From the NCBI GenBank assembly GCA_002336915.1, contig DDET01000035.1, positions 1 through 19,375 of the forward strand: 19,375 nt of DNA, written 5' to 3'. A program made the position numbers and the translations under genes. The notes beneath the pieces are model-generated. The model did not search any database. It was not told where the DNA came from and saw only the letters and a list, made by a program, of their open reading frames with translations. Positions within the stretch are counted from its first letter, which is position 1. Each line of letters begins with the position of its first letter. Origin of the DNA: Bacteroidetes bacterium UBA1947 (GTDB taxonomy: Bacteria > Bacteroidota > Bacteroidia > Chitinophagales > Chitinophagaceae). Positions 1-5,405 of this stretch are shown one piece after another.

Positions 1-85
1 TCAACGCGTCTGACCGCTTGGAGCGGTGCTGAGGCTACCCAGTTCCTCAACGCGTTTGACCGCTTGGAGCGATGCTGAGGCTACC
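1..85. repeat. Two copies of a 46-bp-period tandem repeat
   Basis: A 39-nt core at 1-39 recurs at 47-85 with two differences (positions 10/56 and 26/72), separated by a 7-nt spacer. Each core contains the MluI-type palindrome ACGCGT and the small inverted repeat CCGCT-TGG-AGCGG, which is perfect in copy 1 and has lost one pair in copy 2. The period is not a multiple of three and no reading frame stays open, so it is not a coding repeat. The first copy begins exactly at the window edge, so the array may continue to the left. It ends about 30 bp before the ruvB start. Function unknown. Confidence 0.85.
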
Positions 86-115
86 TGTTAATTTTGCAAA
101 TTGTATCTTTAGGGT

Positions 116-1138
116 ATGGAACAGTCGCATGTTCGTCCGAGTGATGAGCTGAACCCGCAGGAAAGGGAATATGAGAATAGTATAAGGCCGCAAACGATAG
201 AAGAGTTTGCGGGGCAGCCACAGTTAATAGAGAACCTGCGCATATTTATAAAAGCGGCCAATCTACGTGGTGAAGCGCTGGACCATGTGTTATTTCATGG
301 CCCTCCCGGCTTAGGAAAGACCACGCTTTCGCGGATAGTAGCCAATGAACTTGGCGTAAATATTAAAGAGACCAGCGGGCCGGTGATAGAAAAACCAGCA
401 GACCTGGCAGGGCTGCTGACCAGCCTGGAGCCAAGGGATGTACTGTTCATAGATGAGATACATAGACTAAGCACAGTGGTGGAGGAGTATATGTATGCTG
501 CGATGGAGGATTTTAAGATCGATATAATGATAGATAGCGGTCCCGCGGCGAGGAGTATACAACTGACGCTGAATCCTTTTACGCTTGTGGGAGCAACTAC
601 ACGTTCTGGTTTATTGACAGCCCCTTTGTTATCGCGTTTTGGTATCAAGTCGAGGCTGGAATATTATACATCGGATGTGCTGCAGCGCATAGTAATGCGT
701 GCTGCCGGACTACTGAATGTGCGGATAACGAGTGATGCTGCGATGGTGATAGCGCGCCGCAGCAGGGGAACGCCGCGTATAGCCAATGGGCTGCTGCGCA
801 GGATGCGTGATTTTGCGCAGGTGCTGGGTAATGGCATCATTGACATGGCTATAGTGGAATATGGGCTTAAAGCGCTGAACGTGGATGAGAGCGGCCTGGA
901 TGATATGGATAATAAGATACTTTCTACTTTAATAGACAAATTCAAAGGCGGCCCGACAGGACTGAGCAATATTGCCACATCTGTAGGTGAGGAGGCCGGG
1001 ACGATAGAGGAGGTGTATGAACCGTTCCTGATACAAGAAGGGTATATCATGCGTACGCCGAGGGGCAGGGAGGCGACAGAGAAGGCCTATGCCCATTTGG
1101 GGCGGAAGAAGAACGGGACGGACCCCTTGTTGTTTTAA
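116..1138 (+). CDS. ruvB: Holliday junction branch migration helicase RuvB
   Basis: RuvB is the AAA+ hexameric motor that, with RuvA, drives branch migration of Holliday junctions in recombinational repair. The 340-residue product has the normal family length. Visible motifs are the Walker A loop HGPPGLGKTT (61-70), Walker B with DEIH (113-116), the sensor stretch GATTRSG (159-165), the arginine-finger region LLSRFG (171-176), and a C-terminal winged-helix part ending in the typical RTPRGR segment. The start ATG at 116 gives the expected short N-terminus before the conserved RPQTIEEFAGQ. There is no Shine-Dalgarno site, as usual in Bacteroidota. TATCTTTA at 104-111 matches the -7 consensus TAnnTTTG at 7 of 8 positions, but no convincing -33 partner is present. 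The gene stands alone, with no ruvA or ruvC beside it, and converges on a glycosyltransferase gene. Confidence 0.97.
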   Translation: MEQSHVRPSDELNPQEREYENSIRPQTIEEFAGQPQLIENLRIFIKAANLRGEALDHVLFHGPPGLGKTTLSRIVANELGVNIKETSGPVIEKPADLAGLLTSLEPRDVLFIDEIHRLSTVVEEYMYAAMEDFKIDIMIDSGPAARSIQLTLNPFTLVGATTRSGLLTAPLLSRFGIKSRLEYYTSDVLQRIVMRAAGLLNVRITSDAAMVIARRSRGTPRIANGLLRRMRDFAQVLGNGIIDMAIVEYGLKALNVDESGLDDMDNKILSTLIDKFKGGPTGLSNIATSVGEEAGTIEEVYEPFLIQEGYIMRTPRGREATEKAYAHLGRKKNGTDPLLF

Positions 1139-1160
1139 GCAAGATTTTTTGCGAGGTGGC

Positions 1161-1253
1161 ACATTCAACCCCATCGGGGTAGTAAAGAAGGTACATCACT
1201 TTCCCCCGGTTTCACCGGCGGATATTCACATTTAACCCCTTCGGCGTTGAATG
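1161..1253. repeat. Cluster of three GC-rich palindromes with 3-nt loops
   Basis: Three hairpin-forming sequences lie between the convergent ruvB and glycosyltransferase genes. The first is ACCCC-ATC-GGGGT at 1168-1180. The second is CCCCCGGT-TTC-ACCGGCGG at 1203-1221, with one mismatch. The third has 11-nt arms at 1229-1239 and 1243-1253 around a TTC loop, with one T-G wobble and one C-C mismatch. The first and third share the frame AT(T)YAACCCC-nTC-GG. Spacing, shared loop length and shared sequence suggest one compound palindromic repeat of the REP type rather than a plain terminator; there is no T-tract after any of the stems. That it is dispersed elsewhere in the genome is an inference. 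Confidence 0.6.
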
Positions 1254-1275
1254 ACTACGGTAGAGAAGAATAAAT

Positions 1276-2409
1276 TTAAGTTTTAGGTTGGATCACTTCC
1301 ATCAAGGTATTCACAAAAGTTTCCCAGCTGTATTTTCTTTTTTCTTCCAATAGATTTTCGTGTAGGTTGGGGATGGAGTTGGGTTGGAAGAATTTTAAGA
1401 TCGCATCTGCTATTGCTTTGGGTTCTGAGCCTGTCACATAGCCGACCTTTCCGTCGGGCACTACTTCTGCGAGTCCACCGACATTCGTTACGACCATGGG
1501 CTTTTCGAAGTGATATGCTACCTGTGTAATGCCGCTTTGCGTGGCGGTGCGATAGGGTTGCACTATAAGATCGGCGGCGCTGAAGTAATAGCGTACCTCA
1601 TCATTAGGAATGAATTCAGTATAGAGATGTATGCTGCTTTGTAAGTGAAACCTGGTAATGATCTCCTCATAAAATTCGCGATCGCCATAGAACTCACCGG
1701 CTACAATAAGCTTAATGCCTGAGGCTTTTATGCGTTCATCGCCCATAGCCTCGAGTAATATATCCAGGCCTTTGTATTTGCGAATGAAGCCGAAAAAGAG
1801 GATGTATTTATCTGCAGGGTTTAAATGGAGTTTTTTGCAGGCCTCTTCTTTTGTCACTGCCGGGCCGTAATTATCGTAGACAGGATGTGGGTTGAACTTT
1901 GCAGGCTTGTTTGTGAATTTTTTAAGGTCCTGTAGCACATCCTTGCTCATGGTGATGAATACATCAACGGGCTTGAGAAAGTATTTAGTGAACTGCAAAT
2001 CGCCGGGGCGCTTTTCGTGCGGTATCACATTGTCCGCTATACAGAGAATGCGTGTGTGCTTGTTCTTACGTACGATACGCAGTATGGTGCCTAGGCATGG
2101 CCCCATAAAGGGCAACCAGTAGCGAACGATTACGAGATCCGGTTTTGCTGCTTTTATCCGGTTGCCCACTGAAAGCCAGTTGAGCGGGTTGATAGAGTTG
2201 ATAATGCTTTTTATAGTTAAATTCTTCGGCGCGGGTTCGTCGGTGAACTGGGACTTGCCGGGGAAAAGGAAACCAGGGTATTGCAATGAAAAGGAATAAA
2301 TGATCACATTGTGTCCCTGTTCTTGCAGTATCTCAGCAAGCCGCTCGTTGAAGGTGGAGATACCACCTCCGCGCAGTGGATGTGCGGGACCAATGAGTGC
2401 GATGTTCAT
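1276..2409 (-). CDS. GT4-family glycosyltransferase
   Basis: This 377-residue GT-B enzyme probably transfers a sugar from a nucleotide-activated donor onto a lipid- or glycan-linked acceptor at the cytoplasmic face of the inner membrane. The N-terminal Rossmann half opens with GPAHPLRGGGISTF (7-20), the acceptor/donor glycine-rich loop of the family. The C-terminal half contains the donor-binding stretch FGFIRKYKGLDILLEAM, followed by QPYRTATQSGITQVAYHFEKP and VVTNVGGLAEVV, which correspond to the GT4 signature. There is no signal peptide or membrane segment. Its start codon directly abuts the stop of the HddC-type gene upstream, with no spacer, so the two are almost certainly co-transcribed and may be translationally coupled. 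The context suggests a heptose or other surface-glycan glycosyltransferase, but the substrate cannot be read from the sequence. Confidence 0.9.
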   Translation of the reverse strand: MNIALIGPAHPLRGGGISTFNERLAEILQEQGHNVIIYSFSLQYPGFLFPGKSQFTDEPAPKNLTIKSIINSINPLNWLSVGNRIKAAKPDLVIVRYWLPFMGPCLGTILRIVRKNKHTRILCIADNVIPHEKRPGDLQFTKYFLKPVDVFITMSKDVLQDLKKFTNKPAKFNPHPVYDNYGPAVTKEEACKKLHLNPADKYILFFGFIRKYKGLDILLEAMGDERIKASGIKLIVAGEFYGDREFYEEIITRFHLQSSIHLYTEFIPNDEVRYYFSAADLIVQPYRTATQSGITQVAYHFEKPMVVTNVGGLAEVVPDGKVGYVTGSEPKAIADAILKFFQPNSIPNLHENLLEEKRKYSWETFVNTLMEVIQPKT

Positions 2410-3108
2410 TTAAAATATAGTTTTAAAATCTTGCTGTGCCTGTTGGTAATCCTGTGGTATGCCTATGTCTATAAAGTAGCTATCGCTTGCGTATGCATAG
2501 AATTTGCGTTCGGCAACAAAGGCTTCAAGATAGTCTTTTTCAAAAGAGTGTTTTTCGGGTAGCTCCCTCGTAAGGAAAGCGTTCCTGTTTATGACGTAGA
2601 TGCCGCCGTTGATAAGGCCGGTCTCGCGCTGTTGTTTTTCTTCGAAAGATGTAATGCAATTATTTACGTCAACATTTACTACGCCGTAGCGGTCGAAGTT
2701 ATGCATTTGTTTGAGCGCCAATGTGGTTTCTGCGTCTTTTGCTACGTGCAGATCGAGTTGTTCTTTTAGTGAGACGCGGAACATAGTATCGCCGTTTAAT
2801 ACCGCTACATGTTCGCTCTTTGCTTGCAGGAGTGCCAATTGTATGCCGCCGCCTGTGCCTAAGGGCTCCTGTTCTAAAACGTAGTCGGCTTCGAAGGGGC
2901 GTTGTTCTGTTTTGAGCCAGTCGAGTATCACTTCATGTTTGTGACCAAGGGAAAGTATAACGCGTGTGCATTGCTGCGCGGTGAGGTATTCGAAAATATA
3001 ATGGAGAAAAGGATGCCCGTTGACAGGTGCCATGCACTTGGGCGTGTTTTCGCCTATAGCTCCCCTGAGCCTTGTGCCTAAACCACCTGCGAGTACGATG
3101 CATTCCAT
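2410..3108 (-). CDS. hddC: Sugar-1-phosphate nucleotidyltransferase, HddC-like
   Basis: Members of this family join an NTP to a sugar 1-phosphate; HddC makes GDP-D-glycero-alpha-D-manno-heptose. From the ATG at 3108 the 232-residue protein begins MECIVLAGGLGTRLR, the usual N-terminal nucleotide-binding loop, followed by the PK pair (23-24), a VLNGDT metal-binding segment and INGGIYVINR. An in-frame ATG at 3126 would add six residues (MNFDLK); the shorter start places the beta-strand and LAGG loop at the usual distance from the N-terminus and is preferred. The gene lies 62 nt downstream of an HddA-type kinase and abuts a GT4 gene. The HddA/HddC pairing is the main reason for the heptose assignment; mannose-1-phosphate or glucose-1-phosphate nucleotidyltransferases share the same motifs and remain possible. 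Confidence 0.85.
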   Translation of the reverse strand: MECIVLAGGLGTRLRGAIGENTPKCMAPVNGHPFLHYIFEYLTAQQCTRVILSLGHKHEVILDWLKTEQRPFEADYVLEQEPLGTGGGIQLALLQAKSEHVAVLNGDTMFRVSLKEQLDLHVAKDAETTLALKQMHNFDRYGVVNVDVNNCITSFEEKQQRETGLINGGIYVINRNAFLTRELPEKHSFEKDYLEAFVAERKFYAYASDSYFIDIGIPQDYQQAQQDFKTIF

Positions 3109-3170
3109 TTTCAAGTCAAAATTCAAAAGTCAAAACCAAAAAGTTGCAGACAGACTATGTGTTAAAAAGA

Positions 3171-4193
3171 TCAGATGGTCCAGGTGAAGAGGCCTTGTTC
3201 TGTGAACTGGTATGGGCGGAACTCGCCGCCGAAGTGTGCCAGTGCTTCCTTAACCGCGTAATGATTATTGCCCGGGCAATAGAACATCATGAAGCCGCCG
3301 CCGCCTGCGCCGCTTATTTTGCCGCCTGTTGCGCCTGCTTTTTTTGCGGTTTCATACATATCATCCATCAGTCCTGTGGATATACCCTGGGCCATCTGTT
3401 TCTTGTATTTGAAACCGTAATCGAGAATAGCGCCTATATCATCTATATTTCCTTTTAACAGGGCCTCTTTCATCATGCGGGCCTGCTCCTTGAGCTGGTG
3501 CATGGCATCTATTGAATCCTGCTTTTTATCTGTTACGTTTTTGCTTTGTGCTTCTATGATTGTAGAAGACAAGCGACTGGTGGCCGTGAAATAAAGCAAG
3601 AGATTGTTGCTAAGCTCATGCAAGTATTTAGGTTTTATGCGGAGTGGGTTTACGATCACTTTATCGTTGTCGTAAAACTCCATATAGTTAACCCCGCCAA
3701 ATGTAGCCGCATATTGGTCCTGCTTGCCGCCTGCCATTGCCAGTTCCATACGTTCGATCTGGTAAGACATGTGTGCGACGTCGTATTCGCCCAAGGGTAG
3801 TTGCAGCCATTCCGCAAAGGCACCGAGGATGGCTACCATTAAAGTAGATGAAGTACCGAGGCCTGAACCTGCGGGAGCATCTACAAAAGTAGTGAGCTTA
3901 AAGCCTGAGGGTACGGGGCCGTAGTCGCGGACGATGCGGTTGTAGACACCTGTAGCGAGGTCGAGCTGACCATTGACAGGTAAGGTGCTATCAAGCGCAT
4001 AGGTGACTACCTCTTTCCTGTCTATAGCTTCTATGATGATCATATTGGCCGATAGCGGCTCAATTGAGGCATGTGCATAGAGCGATATGGTGGCATTTAG
4101 GATGGCGCCGCCATAAAGGTCACAATAAGGACTCACATCGGTGCCGCCACCTGCGAGGCCTATACGTAGCGGGGCTTTACTGCGGTAAATCAT
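3171..4193 (-). CDS. hddA: GHMP kinase, D-glycero-D-manno-heptose 7-phosphate kinase-like
   Basis: HddA phosphorylates D-glycero-D-manno-heptose 7-phosphate at C1 with ATP, the second committed step towards GDP-heptose. The 340-residue product shows the three GHMP motifs: APLRIGLAGGGTDVSPY (7-23), the ATP loop DAPAGSGLGTSSTL (105-118), and the C-terminal GATGGKISGAGGGGFMMFY (287-305). The segment AGGKQDQYAATFGG (154-167) is characteristic of the HddA/GHMP heptose kinase branch. Length and N-terminus fit the family. It sits upstream of the HddC-like and GT4 genes on the same strand. Genes for the first enzyme GmhA and the phosphatase GmhB are not in the window, so the pathway would depend on genes elsewhere. 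Fucose kinase-like GHMP proteins are the main alternative reading. Confidence 0.87.
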   Translation of the reverse strand: MIYRSKAPLRIGLAGGGTDVSPYCDLYGGAILNATISLYAHASIEPLSANMIIIEAIDRKEVVTYALDSTLPVNGQLDLATGVYNRIVRDYGPVPSGFKLTTFVDAPAGSGLGTSSTLMVAILGAFAEWLQLPLGEYDVAHMSYQIERMELAMAGGKQDQYAATFGGVNYMEFYDNDKVIVNPLRIKPKYLHELSNNLLLYFTATSRLSSTIIEAQSKNVTDKKQDSIDAMHQLKEQARMMKEALLKGNIDDIGAILDYGFKYKKQMAQGISTGLMDDMYETAKKAGATGGKISGAGGGGFMMFYCPGNNHYAVKEALAHFGGEFRPYQFTEQGLFTWTI

Positions 4194-4223
4194 GTTGGCG
4201 AAGCTAATTATAATTTCTCAATG

Positions 4224-4250
4224 GCTCAATTCTCAATAAGTCAATTGAGC
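4224..4250 (-). repeat. CTCAAT repeats forming an 8-bp hairpin between vanZ and hddA
   Basis: Three direct copies of CTCAAT occur at 4217-4222, 4225-4230 and 4232-4237, followed by the inverted copy ATTGAG at 4244-4249. The perfect arms GCTCAATT (4224-4231) and AATTGAGC (4243-4250) can pair around an 11-nt loop. The element fills most of the 67-nt gap between the VanZ-like gene and the heptose kinase gene, both leftward. No T-tract follows on the coding strand, so it is more likely an mRNA structure or a small intergenic repeat than an efficient terminator. Confidence 0.5.
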
Positions 4251-4260
4251 TGCTGGGATC

Positions 4261-4668
4261 TTAATTTGGCTGTTTGTTACCGGAGAATATCATAGAAAGC
4301 AGGTAAAAAGCAATTATTCCGAGCAAACCGCCTACACCATCTGCGAGCACATCCATCATGTCCTTGCTGCGGCCCAGGGAAGTAAGGGTGCCCTGCAGCA
4401 GTTCTACTATCCAGCCCGTATAAATGCCTAGGGCCAGTATGAACAAAAGGAAAGTAATCTTTCGCGTGGGGCGGGTACAAAGCCATAGGAATGCAAAGCC
4501 ACCGAATAAAATGAAATGCACCCATTTGTCTATAAAGGGGACGTTTACCTCAGGAATGTCTTTAGCCGGTAAAAGACAGGCAATAAAAATGAGCAAGGTC
4601 CACAGTATTGCGAAAATCCTTGCTCGTTTTTTATAAGGTGAATCGTAAGAAAAAATCTTCTTCAGCAT
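4261..4668 (-). CDS. VanZ-like family membrane protein
   Basis: A small integral membrane protein of the VanZ-like family, whose biochemical role is poorly known. The start ATG at 4668 gives 135 residues; a longer in-frame ATG at 4716 would overlap the gcvH coding region by 44 nt with a Trp-rich stretch that reads as translated gcvH antiframe, so it is rejected. Four hydrophobic segments are visible, roughly 18-33, 47-63, 71-88 and 108-128. Family hallmarks are DKWVHFILFGGFAF (47-60) between helices one and two, and the polar stretch EL-LQG with GRSKDMMDVLADGVGG (99-114) before the last helix. The gene starts 4 nt after the gcvH stop, so the two should share a transcript. Nothing suggests a link to glycopeptide resistance. 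Confidence 0.85.
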   Translation of the reverse strand: MLKKIFSYDSPYKKRARIFAILWTLLIFIACLLPAKDIPEVNVPFIDKWVHFILFGGFAFLWLCTRPTRKITFLLFILALGIYTGWIVELLQGTLTSLGRSKDMMDVLADGVGGLLGIIAFYLLSMIFSGNKQPN

Positions 4669-4672
4669 ATTA

Positions 4673-5050
4673 TTAGCCCACCAGTGCCATATAAGCGGCG
4701 GCGTCCATAAGGCCATTTACTTCGTCAGCGCTATCCACTTCCATTTTCACCATCCATCCTTTGCCGTATGGGTCTGAATTTACATATTCGGGATTGCCTT
4801 CCAGGTCTGCGTTCACTTCAGTGATGGTACCGGCAACAGGCAGGTACAAGTCTGAAACGGTCTTTACAGCTTCAACGGTACCGAAGGTATCGTTAGCGCC
4901 TAATTTTTTGCCTACTGTGTCAATATCAACGAATACGATATCGCCAAGCTCGTGCTGGGCAAATTCTGTAATGCCGATGGTAGCTATGTTACCTTCCAGT
5001 TTGATCCATTCGTGATCTTTGGTATATCTGAGTGTGTCAGGAAAATTCAT
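4673..5050 (-). CDS. gcvH: Glycine cleavage system H protein
   Basis: GcvH is the lipoyl carrier that shuttles the aminomethyl group between the P, T and L proteins of the glycine cleavage complex in the cytoplasm. The 125-residue product is of normal length and starts with the typical LRYTKDHEWIKLEG. The lipoylation site is Lys63 in FGTVEAVKTVSDLYLP, and the C-terminal GKGWMVKMEV also fits. gcvP and gcvT are not adjacent. It is the first gene of a leftward series, 4 nt ahead of the VanZ-like gene, and is divergent from nrdJ. On its coding strand, TATTTTTA lies about 20-30 nt upstream of the start and resembles the -7 element, but no clear -33 partner is visible. Confidence 0.96.
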   Translation of the reverse strand: MNFPDTLRYTKDHEWIKLEGNIATIGITEFAQHELGDIVFVDIDTVGKKLGANDTFGTVEAVKTVSDLYLPVAGTITEVNADLEGNPEYVNSDPYGKGWMVKMEVDSADEVNGLMDAAAYMALVG

Positions 5051-5103
5051 ACAATCAATTTATTTGCGGGTAAAAATAATAGATTTTTGCTTTAAAAGCT
5101 AAA

Positions 5104-5186
5104 TGCCTGTAATAATGGGCATTTCAGAGCCTTTTTTAACAATAATGTACTTTTTTAGCTCTGTTAAATTGTGTAATTTACAGGCA
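5104..5186. repeat. Nested inverted repeats upstream of gcvH and nrdJ
   Basis: TGCCTGTAA at 5104-5112 is matched by its exact reverse complement TTACAGGCA at 5178-5186. Inside this lie AGAGC (5126-5130) and GCTCT (5158-5162), separated by two TTTTTTA tracts. A competing hairpin is also possible: AAATGCC (5101-5107) with GGCATTT (5118-5124). On the minus strand this would lie in or near the gcvH leader. I do not recognise it as a known riboswitch class. Confidence 0.4.
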
Positions 5187-5205
5187 CTGTTTTTGGTGTA
5201 TTCAT

Positions 5206-5214
5206 AGTGGATAA
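5206..5214 (-). promoter_or_regulatory. Near-consensus DnaA box
   Basis: AGTGGATAA reads TTATCCACT on the minus strand, matching the DnaA-box consensus TTATNCACA at 8 of 9 positions. It faces a perfect box at 5286-5294 and flanks the AT-rich stretch 5219-5275. Confidence 0.4.
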
Positions 5215-5285
5215 AAAGAATGAATTATTTATTTAATCAATACCATTTTATTCTAATAAAATAGCAAATATTGAAGGCTTATAGA

Positions 5286-5294
5286 TTATCCACA
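5286..5294 (+). promoter_or_regulatory. Perfect DnaA box upstream of nrdJ
   Basis: TTATCCACA matches the DnaA-box consensus TTATNCACA exactly. It lies 112 nt before the chosen nrdJ start. Links between DnaA and ribonucleotide reductase promoters are known in E. coli (nrdAB), so a regulatory role is plausible here; an origin function is a weaker alternative, since origins usually carry more boxes. Confidence 0.5.
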
Positions 5295-5335
5295 GGCGGT
5301 TGATTTCTTTATCCTAAAAAAAGTATGGTTTTAAA

Positions 5336-5343
5336 TACTTTCG
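5336..5343 (+). promoter_or_regulatory. Possible -7 promoter element for nrdJ
   Basis: TACTTTCG matches the Bacteroidota -7 consensus TAnnTTTG at 7 of 8 positions. Transcription would begin near 5350 and give a leader of about 55 nt to the ATG at 5406, which favours that start over the ATG at 5325. No good -33 TTG was found at the right spacing, so support is weak. Confidence 0.3.
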
Positions 5344-5405
5344 TTTCCGCCCCGAGAGAGCAGGTTTTAAAAACAAAATTTAATAACACAAAAATATTTT
5401 TACCC

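Larger units (their letters stand above)
5051..5405. other. AT-rich divergent intergenic region between gcvH and nrdJ
   Basis: About 355 bp with no supported gene, strongly AT-rich, especially 5219-5275. It holds inverted repeats at 5104-5186, one perfect and one near-perfect DnaA box, a possible promoter element for nrdJ and the 12-nt palindrome AAAAATATTTTT at 5390-5401, just before the chosen nrdJ start. An in-frame ATG at 5325 could extend NrdJ by 27 residues, but those residues look unlike any NrdJ N-terminus I know. No convincing NrdR box pair was found. Confidence 0.6.

Noticed and set aside
1..85. Start of a CRISPR array
   Set aside because: The repeat core is 39 nt but the spacer is only 7 nt, too short for CRISPR spacers, and no cas gene is in the window.
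1140..1275. Ordinary rho-independent terminator after ruvB
   Set aside because: None of the three hairpins is followed by a T-tract; the shared loop and arm sequences fit a repeat family better, although termination by the stems remains possible.
4669..4716. Longer VanZ-like start at ATG 4716
   Set aside because: It would overlap gcvH by 44 nt with a Trp-rich peptide not found in the family; ATG 4668 gives a normal N-terminus 4 nt after gcvH.
5325..5405. 27-residue N-terminal extension of NrdJ from ATG 5325
   Set aside because: The residues match no NrdJ N-terminus I know, and a promoter-like element at 5336-5343 lies inside it; ATG 5406 is preferred, though the longer form cannot be excluded.
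5051..5405. NrdR boxes or a cobalamin riboswitch upstream of nrdJ
   Set aside because: No paired NrdR-box consensus and no B12-box-like sequence could be found by eye.
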